Shown here in pieces: positions 16,057 to 23,288 of a DNA stretch of 32,880 nt. A program made the position numbers and the translations under genes. The notes beneath the pieces were generated by a model, which ran no database searches, was not told the origin of the DNA, and worked only from the letters and a program-made list of their open reading frames with translations. Origin of the DNA: a virus; the IMG/VR virus record IMGVR_UViG_3300017765_000018, positions 1 through 32,880 of that record; one strand, written 5' to 3'. Numbering within the stretch: the stretch's first letter is position 1; every line of letters starts with the position of its first letter.

Positions 16057-16269
16057 TCACTTGCCACCTCTTGCTTCATATTCTTCACGACTTACAGGCT
16101 CATATCGACTGTCGCTTGATTTAAGTTTCTGTTCCAATTTATTTAACTGGTCATAAAGAGCCATATCGGAGGGGCAAAGAACCTTTTCACCCATTAAAAC
16201 AGAAGCTGTTGGCTTGGCTTCTTCTATAAGTTTGTAAATGATGTCTCGCTCTTTATTATTTAGCATCAT
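16057..16269 (-). CDS. Hypothetical small protein, 70 aa
   Basis: The ATG overlaps the upstream gene's stop by four bases (ATGA), and the helical charged sequence (NNKERDIIYKLIEEAKPT, LYDQLNKLEQKLKSSDSRY) suggests a small coiled-coil protein ending EEYEARGGK. Two adjacent ATGs are possible. No family is recognised. It is the last gene before a roughly 145-base gap holding a hairpin. Confidence 0.6.
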   Translation of the reverse strand: MMLNNKERDIIYKLIEEAKPTASVLMGEKVLCPSDMALYDQLNKLEQKLKSSDSRYEPVSREEYEARGGK

Positions 16270-17042
16270 CTATACCCCCTGCTGTTTGGCAACCCATAGT
16301 TCCTTTTCGGGTCATTGCGCCTGTTGGTTCCGTATTTTTCTTTGCGCTCTATGTATGAAACCACTGACCTGTTGCCGACCTCATGCATCTTGCCTGTGAC
16401 CGTGTTGGTGATTTCAAAGTATGGCACCCATTCCCCCATCGTGCTTTTGCCGCTGTTGCTTTTATAGGTGCCGTCATACAACTGCTTTCTGACTGACCAA
16501 TGGCGGCATGTCATGGTGTGACAGCCCTTGCCAAACTTTAACCAAAACAGCCTGTCCAAGAACCACGATGACATCAATTCATGTGCCGTCAGTAGGTCTG
16601 GGTTGTCTGCCACCGCTTGCAACCGCTCCTGAAAGATAGGCCAGTTCTCAAACCGTACCTTACGGGTGCATATCACGGGCTTTGCATCGCGCTTGGCTTT
16701 ACGCGCCGCCGCACGTTCATCTCGTTTCCTAAAATCTTCCATCATGCTGTGATATGATGCCTTTGCTGATTTGGCGTCATCTATGAACATCGGGGTGAGG
16801 CAGTCTGGGCAATTCGGATAGTAGACATCATCATAAGTCTCAACTACATACCATCCTGCTTTTGTCGGATGTGGTCTTCTTTTCCCATTCGGAACCTTGT
16901 GGCCGTAACCCTGCTTCTGATAATATCCATAAAACGTCTTGCCACACATAAAGCATCCAAGGTGACGCCGCTTTTCAAACAGCGGTGCCAACATCTTGTC
17001 TTTAAGCTGTTGAAGCTGTGCAAATCCTGACGCCATGATCAC
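16266..17042 (-). CDS. Hypothetical protein with two CxxC zinc motifs, 258 aa
   Basis: The protein has C30-x2-C33 (GCFMCGKTF) and C78-x2-C81 (PNCPDCL), probably one four-Cys zinc site. A Lys/Arg-rich helix follows (RKRDERAAARKAKRDAK), then an aromatic C-terminal half with CHTMTCRHWSVRKQ. It overlaps the primase-helicase gene upstream by ATGA, so it belongs to the replication transcript. It could be a nucleic-acid-binding replication accessory factor. I do not recognise the family. Confidence 0.7.
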   Translation of the reverse strand: MIMASGFAQLQQLKDKMLAPLFEKRRHLGCFMCGKTFYGYYQKQGYGHKVPNGKRRPHPTKAGWYVVETYDDVYYPNCPDCLTPMFIDDAKSAKASYHSMMEDFRKRDERAAARKAKRDAKPVICTRKVRFENWPIFQERLQAVADNPDLLTAHELMSSWFLDRLFWLKFGKGCHTMTCRHWSVRKQLYDGTYKSNSGKSTMGEWVPYFEITNTVTGKMHEVGNRSVVSYIERKEKYGTNRRNDPKRNYGLPNSRGYR

Positions 17043-18766
17043 AACACTCCCATGACTGGGCGATATATATGCTGAGTGACATCATAATTAAAATAAGCCT
17101 CACCTATCGCGCCATATAACCCCTGTTCCCTGACCTTTCGGGTTATCACCCTAGTCTGATCGGTTTCAAAATCCCTGTGTATCACCAGCCCCACATCGGT
17201 CATGTTGTTCCAATGGGCTGACCCACTTACATCATACAGGCTTGGCGGCGGGATGATACCCTCTTGATTTCTTTGCATTTTGGCAGGGTGGGCGACCATC
17301 CACATACAGACATTATGACTCCGACAGAATTGCTTGCAGGCAGATATCAAATCCCTGATGTGTTCATCTTCTCGCTTGTTGCCCTCGCGGCTGGCATCGA
17401 TCTCGTTGTAAGGGTCAATCACTATCCCTTTCACACCATGCCGCAAGCAGGCCGCTTTGGCCTTGCCAAGTAGCCAGTCAATGCTTGGAATCGTGTCGCG
17501 GCTTTCGATGAAATAATATTTTTCATCCAGAAACATCATGGCATCGCCCAACTCCTCGCGGGTCATGCGGTCACTGGGGCCATCGTCAAATGGCTTGCAA
17601 ACAACCTTCTCTGATAACCGCCTGATGTGATTTGCCGTTGAGTGTTCAGGGCTAAAGACCGCAAACCGCCAGCCCTCATTACGGGCGAGATTGACGGTTA
17701 GCTGATCCAGAAAGTTGGATTTTCCATGATTTGGCACCCCTGTCACCAGACAGAATGTCGATGGCATCACCTTGTAGATTTCATCAAGATTATCAAACCC
17801 TGTACTGATAGCCTTCTGGACGTTCCCAGAATAGATGTCCTGCACCTCTCGCTGATAATCTTTGACCGTGTAGATTCCATCAATGGGGAACGGCGTGGCG
17901 TTTTCGATGACCTCGACCACGACCTCTGCGCCGTGATGAACCAGACACTCATTGGCGTCTTTGGTTTGAATATCGTGTAGATTAGGCCACTCGACAGTCC
18001 AGCAACGATCCTTTCCAAAGCGGTGAATTAGTTCTAGCTGTAGCGCCTTGCCTGCGGCATCACAATCGCCAGCCAGAATGACCTTTTCTGCGTTGTTCAA
18101 CCATTCACAGTTTTGTAGGGCCGCGAATCTTTTGTCATTCGCGTCAAACTTGGCTTCCTTTGGTGCGCCGTCAGGCAGAGTGACAACATGGTCAAACCCA
18201 GCCTCTACAAGAGACAGCACATCCATCTCGCCCTCAACAAAGATCACCTCTTTGGGACCGCTCTTGTCCCAGTGAGCCTTGACGCTATCGATATTGTATA
18301 GCGTCCTTTCGGCGTCTTTTTCCTGACGGAACCGCTTGTCTTTGGTGCGGTGCTTAATGTTTACCAGTTCACCGTCTTTGTAATACGGGAACGAAACACA
18401 ACCCTCTGGCCCGTTCCCCAGATGCTGTTCAGACCTGTAAATCTGAAATCTTGAAACCGTGGACTGCGATATGCCCCGTTTTGCAAACCACGCCGCCGCC
18501 TGATCGTTTACAGACTGACCTTCTGGCTTGGATGGCCTTTTAAACGCCCTCAGACGCCCGTACACGGGCCTTTCGGCCCCACCAGCCCCACCAACCCACT
18601 CGCAGTGATGGCATTTCCATACGACGCCCCCATCAGGTTTTATCGTGACCGACAAGCACGGGTCTGTTTTGTTGCGCCTGCCACTTGAACATTGGGGGCA
18701 TGTGGTTTTGTGATCACCCTCTGAATAAGAACGTAATCGGATTCCTTGATCAATTAACTCCTGCAT
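17039..18766 (-). CDS. Primase-helicase (T7 gp4 / Twinkle type)
   Basis: The 575-residue replicative protein has three parts in order. The first is a CHC2-like zinc ribbon (C23-x2-C26, C52-x2-C55). The second is a TOPRIM primase core with the glutamate in FVEGEMD (about 178) and the aspartates in AGDCDAAGK (234, 236). The third is a RecA-like helicase with Walker A GVPNHGKS (343-350) and Walker B GIVIDPYNEID. The helicase end has MVAHPAKMQRN and VSGSAHWNNMTD, as in Twinkle and T7 gp4. It unwinds and primes at the phage fork. The gene is next to the HTH replication protein that may load it. No DNA polymerase is seen in the window. Confidence 0.94.
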   Translation of the reverse strand: MQELIDQGIRLRSYSEGDHKTTCPQCSSGRRNKTDPCLSVTIKPDGGVVWKCHHCEWVGGAGGAERPVYGRLRAFKRPSKPEGQSVNDQAAAWFAKRGISQSTVSRFQIYRSEQHLGNGPEGCVSFPYYKDGELVNIKHRTKDKRFRQEKDAERTLYNIDSVKAHWDKSGPKEVIFVEGEMDVLSLVEAGFDHVVTLPDGAPKEAKFDANDKRFAALQNCEWLNNAEKVILAGDCDAAGKALQLELIHRFGKDRCWTVEWPNLHDIQTKDANECLVHHGAEVVVEVIENATPFPIDGIYTVKDYQREVQDIYSGNVQKAISTGFDNLDEIYKVMPSTFCLVTGVPNHGKSNFLDQLTVNLARNEGWRFAVFSPEHSTANHIRRLSEKVVCKPFDDGPSDRMTREELGDAMMFLDEKYYFIESRDTIPSIDWLLGKAKAACLRHGVKGIVIDPYNEIDASREGNKREDEHIRDLISACKQFCRSHNVCMWMVAHPAKMQRNQEGIIPPPSLYDVSGSAHWNNMTDVGLVIHRDFETDQTRVITRKVREQGLYGAIGEAYFNYDVTQHIYRPVMGVL

Positions 18767-18772
18767 CAGTCA

Positions 18773-19405
18773 TCATCCTGCTAGTTGGTTGCGGTTCGTG
18801 CTTATTGCTTGTGCTTCCTGCACGGTTTCCCAACGCCTTTGGTTCAACCAAGTGGTCGCGTGGGCTATGAATGTTTTATCTTTACCGTGGCAGGATCGGG
18901 CAAACATCTTGGTCGCGGTCACAAGATCGTCTTGGTCAATCAAAGGCTGGGCCTTGACCCATGCCTCAAAAGCCTTTTTCTTGGAACCGTCGTTGCGCGG
19001 ATATAAATCCCACCACTCTAAAAATTCCTTGGGGTAGACATTTTTGTCACCCCTCTTTGATTCCTTATTAACGGGTATATCTCTGATAGTATTGGGGGTC
19101 ATTTTTGTCACCCCCACCCCGTCATTTTTGTCACCCCTGTTCGTGATAATTGTGAAACTGTTGCTGGTCTGTTTGCCGTCTTTACTAAAGCGTGGCGTCA
19201 CCCTCACAAGGCCGTCCTCGACAAGAGTTTTGATGGCACGTTTGATGGTGCGCTCATCACAGCCACACAAGTCAGACAGCTTTGAATTTGACGGATAGCT
19301 TGAATAATTATCATCAGCGTAGTTCGCCAGCATGATCAAAACGAGCTTGGCGGTAGGCGTTCTGCAACGCGATTGAGCGGCAATTTTCAGGGCATCCCAA
19401 CTCAT
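18773..19405 (-). CDS. Helix-turn-helix replication initiator-like protein
   Basis: The ATG before SWDALKIAAQ is preferred because GGAG lies 6 bases upstream; two earlier ATGs lie within that ribosome site. Residues 1-80 form a winged-helix domain (TAKLVLIMLANYADD, YPSNSKLSDLCGCDERTIKRAIKTLVEDGLV) of the kind found in phage O-like and plasmid replication initiators. A linker carries repeated RGDKN and GVTKMTP stretches. The C-terminal part (FLEWWDLYPRNDGSKKKAFEAW, ATTWLNQRRWE) is like helicase-loader or DnaT-type regions. It lies upstream of the primase-helicase, and its linker DNA holds iteron-like repeats. Confidence 0.82.
   Translation of the reverse strand: MSWDALKIAAQSRCRTPTAKLVLIMLANYADDNYSSYPSNSKLSDLCGCDERTIKRAIKTLVEDGLVRVTPRFSKDGKQTSNSFTIITNRGDKNDGVGVTKMTPNTIRDIPVNKESKRGDKNVYPKEFLEWWDLYPRNDGSKKKAFEAWVKAQPLIDQDDLVTATKMFARSCHGKDKTFIAHATTWLNQRRWETVQEAQAISTNRNQLAG
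19040..19137. repeat. Iteron-like repeats, possible replication origin
   Basis: ATTTTTGTCACCCC occurs three times without mismatch, starting at 19040, 19101 and 19124, inside the linker of the replication-initiator gene. Copies 1 and 3 are read in one frame (Gly-Asp-Lys-Asn) and copy 2 in another (Val-Thr-Lys-Met), so the conservation is in DNA rather than protein. An A+T-rich stretch (19055-19093) separates copies 1 and 2. In lambdoid phages the origin iterons lie inside gene O in the same way. Confidence 0.6.
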
Positions 19406-19488
19406 ATTCATCTCCATTGGTCATCGTGGTTCAGAGACACTAATAGATTTTTTAGGCCCGTCGCAACAACTTTTCTAAATTATCGACT

Positions 19489-19508
19489 ATCGTGATGACT
19501 ACCACGAT
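19489..19508. promoter_or_regulatory. Inverted repeat in divergent control region
   Basis: ATCGTG and CACGAT arms are separated by 8 bases, between the minus-strand replication gene and the plus-strand promoter whose -35 box begins 11 bases further on. It is a possible operator for divergent control. The same CACGAT word also occurs in the leader of the replication gene. Confidence 0.4.
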
Positions 19509-19517
19509 GATTAGGCT

Positions 19518-19547
19518 GTTGACAATAGTAAACAGTGAGACTAGAAT
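19518..19547 (+). promoter_or_regulatory. Early promoter with shared operator (copy 3)
   Basis: TTGACA, 17-base spacer, TAGAAT: the best consensus match of the six. The -35 box lies inside GTTGACAATAGTAAAC. It drives the 398-aa early gene. Confidence 0.82.
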
Positions 19548-19579
19548 CTCAGAGAATGACCAACTTAGTGGAGAACGAA

Positions 19580-20776
19580 ATGACCATGACGGACAAGTAC
19601 GATCAAGCCATATCATCGCTGAAGACAGGCATTGGGGCCATCCAGCCCACCCTGTCCAACGTGCTATTGACCGCCTTGGCAAACCCCAAGCGGGGCATCT
19701 ACGGATATCAGCAAGGCAAGTATGCAGAGGCCATGCGTCGGAACGTACAAGCCAACATAGCGACATCTCAAAAGTTTGTGGTGAGCAACAGCCTAGTCGA
19801 ACATGCCTATCTGGCGTCACTCGCCAAGCCGCAGACTCTTGTCAACATGCTGGAGCGTGCCAAGCCTTGCTTCAGCAATATGTGGATTGAGTGGGATGAA
19901 GATTTCAGGCAGGACATCATCAACCGTGAAATGAAAAAGGCTGGCCTGACGCATGACGAGTCCAAGGCCGATGTTGCAGATCGAATTGGCTATCACATCA
20001 TGGAGATCAACGGTCAGCCCATGTTCACAAACTACATGGTCGTCAGAGATGATTTTGATGAAGCCAAAAACGTCAATGGGCCAAAGGCTGATCAGGTGGT
20101 CGGGATGCCAATCGGATTCTATATGTCCAACGACGGGCCATTCACGCATCATGAACTAGATCAAAAGTTTGATGCATCTGTACCAGATGATCGTGCCTTT
20201 GAAATGGACATGGACATGACATCATCAGCTTTGATCGGCGCTTGGTATCTGGATGAGTGGGAAAAGAAAGGCAAGATGGACGCCGCGCTGGAACGCTGTT
20301 TCATGCAAGTACAAAGCGCCCCGATGCATTGGTCGATGCCAGCCAGAAAGTTTGATGAAGGCTGGTCGCCCCGCGAAATGACTGAATACAAGGCACGGGC
20401 GCTGATGTCTCAAGCTGGTGATGGGCGGTTCCTGATCGCGTTGCTGGGATTGTTGAACTATGATCTCATAGCCCATGAAACAGTTCAGCCAGCCAAGCAA
20501 ATTGATCAAATCAAGTTTGGCCGCAAGGTGCCAAAAAATGAGTACAAGGTGGTCACTATCAATCTGCCCAAGCCGCGCGGCAAACGCATATATGACCAGA
20601 TGTTCACGGGGCATGGCACACCCAAGCGGGAACATTGGCGGCGCGGACACTGGCGCACCCTCAAAGACGCGAGGGGCAATGTCAAGAAACGGGTATGGAT
20701 AGGTGAGATGAAAGTGGGTGATCCCGCTTTAGGCACCATCATCCATGATTACGAATTGAAGTCTAAATCGATTTAG
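19580..20776 (+). CDS. Hypothetical early protein with C-terminal RGHWR motif, 398 aa
   Basis: The start has GTGGAG 6 bases upstream and lies 32 bases after the promoter; a longer frame starts inside the promoter and is rejected. The N-terminal half is helical (SSLKTGIGAIQPTLSNVLLT, NSLVEHAYLASLAKPQTL). The middle contains acidic and Met-rich segments. The C-terminus has HWRRGHWRTLKDARGNVKKR, WIGEMKVGDPALGTIIHDY, a signature I remember from hypothetical phage proteins with no assigned role. It is the first gene of the early region. The function is unknown. Confidence 0.78.
   Translation: MTMTDKYDQAISSLKTGIGAIQPTLSNVLLTALANPKRGIYGYQQGKYAEAMRRNVQANIATSQKFVVSNSLVEHAYLASLAKPQTLVNMLERAKPCFSNMWIEWDEDFRQDIINREMKKAGLTHDESKADVADRIGYHIMEINGQPMFTNYMVVRDDFDEAKNVNGPKADQVVGMPIGFYMSNDGPFTHHELDQKFDASVPDDRAFEMDMDMTSSALIGAWYLDEWEKKGKMDAALERCFMQVQSAPMHWSMPARKFDEGWSPREMTEYKARALMSQAGDGRFLIALLGLLNYDLIAHETVQPAKQIDQIKFGRKVPKNEYKVVTINLPKPRGKRIYDQMFTGHGTPKREHWRRGHWRTLKDARGNVKKRVWIGEMKVGDPALGTIIHDYELKSKSI
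20763..20776. repeat. Perfect 14-bp palindrome at a stop codon
   Basis: CTAAATCGATTTAG ends exactly with the TAG stop of the 398-aa gene, between convergent transcription units. There is no loop or T-run, so it is not a typical terminator; a protein-binding site is possible. Confidence 0.4.
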
Positions 20777-20796
20777 GGGCGGAAACTCCGACAAGG

Positions 20797-20991
20797 CTAA
20801 TTTCTGGAACACCTACGCTTCCCTTCTTCAGCGTGGTGAAAGCAGTACCATGTACGCCCAAAGTCAAAAGAGAACGAGCCGAACTCTGTCTCACAAATCT
20901 CACACTTACGCGCTTGATGCACCTTCTGCTTTGGTCTGTCATAGCGGGTGTCAAAGGTTTTGGTTCGTTTGATTTTGTGACGCCTTACTTG
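20797..20991 (-). CDS. Zinc-finger frame without a clear start
   Basis: A frame open from just inside the end of the EF-hand gene to a TAG encodes a conserved-looking zinc finger: RKCEICETEFGSFSFDFG followed by RTWYCFHHAEEGKRRC. There are paired cysteines, then Cys-x-His-His and a final Cys. There is no ATG. The only usual start is a GTG at 20922, giving 41 residues, with AGAAG overlapping it. A competing frame here (63 aa with ATG) has no such pattern and is probably a shadow. This may be a short GTG-started gene or the decayed end of a longer one. Confidence 0.4.
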   Translation of the reverse strand, partial: QVRRHKIKRTKTFDTRYDRPKQKVHQARKCEICETEFGSFSFDFGRTWYCFHHAEEGKRRCSRN

Positions 20992-21299
20992 TTACGGGAC
21001 ATCCAAGCAGATGAGCCAAAAAACGCGCCGACAATACCAGCGCCCGAAATGTAGAAAAGATTGCTCAAATCAGCCAGTGCCTGCACCCGCTCGACTGACA
21101 CGACGAACATCGCCGCTGTGAACGCACCCATTCCGACCAGTGTTGCCGTGGCCATCCGACGTTGCGCCCGTAGTTTCCGCAACTCGTGTTCAGCCTGCCT
21201 AATTTCTTTGGCGTGGGCGAGTTCTTCATCTGTGATTTCACCATCGCCGTCCAGATCATACTGAGCATATTCGGTGTCCTTTTCAAATTTCTTGGTCAT
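20985..21299 (-). CDS. EF-hand membrane protein
   Basis: The 104-residue protein has a canonical 12-residue calcium-binding EF loop from Asp15 to Glu26 (DLDGDGEITDEE), a charged helix (AKEIRQAEHELRKLRAQRR) and two hydrophobic segments (ATLVGMGAFTAAMFVVSV and FYISGAGIVGAFFGSSAW). It is very similar to small EF-hand proteins I recall from marine phages. It overlaps the upstream membrane-protein gene by ATGA and is translated from the same transcript. The pair may act together in the inner membrane; function unknown. Confidence 0.8.
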   Translation of the reverse strand: MTKKFEKDTEYAQYDLDGDGEITDEELAHAKEIRQAEHELRKLRAQRRMATATLVGMGAFTAAMFVVSVERVQALADLSNLFYISGAGIVGAFFGSSAWMSRNK

Positions 21300-22041
21300 T
21301 CCATTGCCTCTTTGATTGCCTTGAGAGTCTCCTGCACCGTCATTTCTTTCTTGGCCTTGGGGTCATACTTGCATTGAAATTCGTGTGGGATGTGATCCGA
21401 CTTTTTGAACACCATAGATTCGACGGTATTGTTAGCGCCCCTGTAAACACAAACGATGGTGTTCTTGTTCATTGACTCACACTTAGCCTTTCGACAGGTG
21501 GTCATGATGTCGGCGGCGCTTGCTGTGTGCGCCTTCAAGAGCAACACAAATCCAATCAGAACACCGCCACCCAAAATTACCAAAAAAATCCAAGCAAAAA
21601 TCTCGACAAATTTTCTACGCTTTTCACGCTGGGCATAGAGTGTTTCTTGACGTTGCTTTCTGATCTTGGCTTCAGTTGAAATCAAATTATTCCATGCCTT
21701 CTGACCAAGCGTAAGCTGTATGAATTGTCTAAGTTCCTCGCGCTGTTTTTGAGCTTTTCGTTTTGAGGCGAAGATAGACAGCGCCTCTTCTTCAACTGAT
21801 TTTCCAGCAAAGAGCTTGCGAAATATAGGGGGATTTTTGGCTTCTCGTTCTGCCTGATCCAGATCAGAGAGCGCACCCATCCACCGTCCGATATCGGACA
21901 TCATCGATTCTACATCGCGTCCTGCTTGCCACGCCCCCCTCTGAACTAAGCCAGAGGGGAGCGCGGCCCTATTGCAAAACCCTTTTTGATGGTGGTGAAA
22001 GCCGCGCTTGCGGTAGCCATCGCCGTGACAGGATCAACCAT
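21296..22041 (-). CDS. Membrane protein gene split by a 47-nt hairpin insert (possible recoding)
   Basis: Reading from ATG at 22041, 24 codons give MVDPVTAMATASAAF and TTIKKGFAI, then the frame passes into a hairpin and stops at TAG. The remainder continues in the -1 frame from GGA at 21922: GRDVESMMSDIGRWMGALSD, KNPPIFRKLF, a coiled coil, one transmembrane helix (FAWIFLVILGGGVLIGFVLLL) and a Cys-containing tail (TTCRKAKCESMNKNTIVCVY). I recall homologues in which GF-x-x-GRD is continuous. Joined, the protein would have about 232 residues. If no recoding occurs, only a 202-aa protein from an internal ATG at 21904 with a weak ribosome site would be made. The partner EF-hand gene follows by overlap. 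Confidence 0.7.
21923..21969 (-). other. 47-nt hairpin insert inside a coding sequence
   Basis: In the coding-strand RNA, a 16-bp uninterrupted stem (positions 21952-21967 with 21928-21943, two G-U pairs) closes an 8-base loop that contains the UAG stop. On the opposite strand the two G-U pairs become A-C mismatches, so the fold suits this mRNA. The insert begins with a GGG glycine codon and is followed by a GGA glycine codon. A G GGU UUU heptamer (21976-21982) lies 8 bases upstream of the stem. Confidence 0.7.
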
Positions 22042-22103
22042 AAATACAAACTCGTTAAAGCCCGTATGGACTAGGTGAAGCGCCATCTGGCTGATTTAGC
22101 TTA

Positions 22104-22430
22104 TCAAAAAAACTCAGTAATTAAAACGGGTGGGTCATAGGTTTCCAGTATCTTTTTCTTCAGCCGATACACAGATGTTATGGTTGCCTTGCTTTTGACA
22201 TCCTCAATGACCCGATTTCCTGACTTGGTAAGGTAACTGAAATCGGCAACATACTTGCCGACCTTGGTGCCGTTCACCATCAGCGGAAACTCAGGTTGCA
22301 GTCTCAGGTTGGAGATGTGTCCCGCCTTTTCCAACAGCACAAGATCACTATACCTTGCCGCCTCTTTCTTTGAGTCAAAGGTGATACCATCGAGGACTGT
22401 TTTTTGAGCGTTGTATTTGTTTCGGCGCAT
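22104..22430 (-). CDS. DUF1064-type phage endonuclease
   Basis: The 108-residue protein matches the DUF1064 family: NKYNAQKTVLDGITFDSKKEAARYSDL, LRLQPEFPLMVNG, YVADFSY, then VIEDVKSKAT. Asp63 with Asp77-x-Lys79 form a PD-(D/E)XK-like active site, typical of small structure-specific or Holliday-junction-type nucleases. The ATG at 22430 is preferred to a TTG one codon earlier. It is transcribed away from the adjacent early operon, with the operator-promoter of the exonuclease gene just behind it. The gap of about 60 bases downstream holds nothing recognisable. Confidence 0.82.
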   Translation of the reverse strand: MRRNKYNAQKTVLDGITFDSKKEAARYSDLVLLEKAGHISNLRLQPEFPLMVNGTKVGKYVADFSYLTKSGNRVIEDVKSKATITSVYRLKKKILETYDPPVLITEFF

Positions 22431-22456
22431 CAAAATTCTCGATCATCAAAAATAAA

Positions 22457-22486
22457 GTTGACATTAGTAACCGCGCAGATTAAGGC
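22457..22486 (+). promoter_or_regulatory. Early promoter with shared operator (copy 4, divergent)
   Basis: TTGACA, 17-base spacer, TAAGGC. The site reads GTTGACATTAGTAACC, the most diverged of the six copies, and the -10 box is the weakest. It drives the recombination genes. Confidence 0.6.
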
Positions 22487-22514
22487 TTATGGCATAACCA
22501 CGAGGACCAACAAA

Positions 22515-23288
22515 ATGAAATCAGTATTCAAAAAGCACAATGTGCATCATTTGTCACCATCCACAATCAACCTGTGGATCAGCCAGCCAGCCCTATGCCT
22601 GTTGAAGGTTGCAGGGCTGACTGACAACGAGGCGGGGCCGTCTGCATGGCGGGGATCAGCCGCTGACCGCGCAATCACCAAAGCAGTATTTGAGCCTGAC
22701 ACCAGCCACGATGAACTGGTTAATCATGCTCTGAGCGTCTTTGATGACTATCAGACCAAAGCCAGCAACGAACATGATTCAGAGAAGATTGGCAAAGAGC
22801 GTGACAACATTTCAAAATATGTTGAGGTAGGTACAAAGTTCTATCGCGCCATTGAGGACACGCCTGTAGAGGAACAGGGCAGGGTCAGGGTCAACATTGG
22901 CGACATAGATGTGCCTTTCCTTGGGTTCTTTGATCTTCTTTACGATGACAAGGTGCGCGACATCAAGACTGTTGGCAGGGCTGTGTCATCACTGACCAAC
23001 GCCGCCAGCCGTCAGGGTTCGCTCTATGCGCTGGCTACGAGACGCGAGGCATGGATCGATTACATCACCCCGAAAGAGGTGTTATCCTACAAAATCCCAA
23101 ATCCAGAATTCCACATCAGACAGTTGGAGAAAGCCGCCAATGGCCTGAAAACCGTGCTGTCTCACTCAGACGACATCATAGAGTGTTGTCAGCTTGTCTA
23201 CCCCGACCTAGATCACTGGATGTGGTCGGACACCATGAAGAACATCGCAAAGGACGTTTGGCAAATGGAGATGCAAAATGAAATCTAG
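22515..23288 (+). CDS. PD-(D/E)XK exonuclease (RecB/Cas4-like)
   Basis: The chosen ATG follows the AACCACGAGG leader. The 257-residue protein has the RecB-nuclease order. An N-terminal motif LSPSTINLWISQPALCLLK is followed by a GSAADRAI helix near 48. The catalytic core has Asp140 (FLGFFDLLYDD), Asp149-x-Lys151 (VRDIKTV) and a Q-x3-Y motif at 167-171 (RQGSLYA). Phage nucleases of this type resect double-stranded ends for annealing-based recombination. The stop overlaps the ERF gene start by 11 bases, giving a classical exonuclease/annealase pair. Confidence 0.85.
   Translation: MKSVFKKHNVHHLSPSTINLWISQPALCLLKVAGLTDNEAGPSAWRGSAADRAITKAVFEPDTSHDELVNHALSVFDDYQTKASNEHDSEKIGKERDNISKYVEVGTKFYRAIEDTPVEEQGRVRVNIGDIDVPFLGFFDLLYDDKVRDIKTVGRAVSSLTNAASRQGSLYALATRREAWIDYITPKEVLSYKIPNPEFHIRQLEKAANGLKTVLSHSDDIIECCQLVYPDLDHWMWSDTMKNIAKDVWQMEMQNEI

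Noticed and set aside
15989-16120. Plus-strand small frame after AACCACGAAG
   Set aside because: It is antisense to the 70-aa gene, has no promoter like the other early genes, and shows no protein pattern.
19040-19137. Repeats as a CRISPR array
   Set aside because: Only three 14-bp units with unequal spacing (61 and 23 bases) inside a gene and no cas genes.
19535-19579. Longer start for the 398-aa early gene
   Set aside because: It falls inside the promoter; the ATG at 19580 has GGAG at 6 bases.
20763-20954. 63-aa minus-strand frame with an ATG
   Set aside because: It overlaps a frame with a clear zinc-finger pattern and looks like its shadow.
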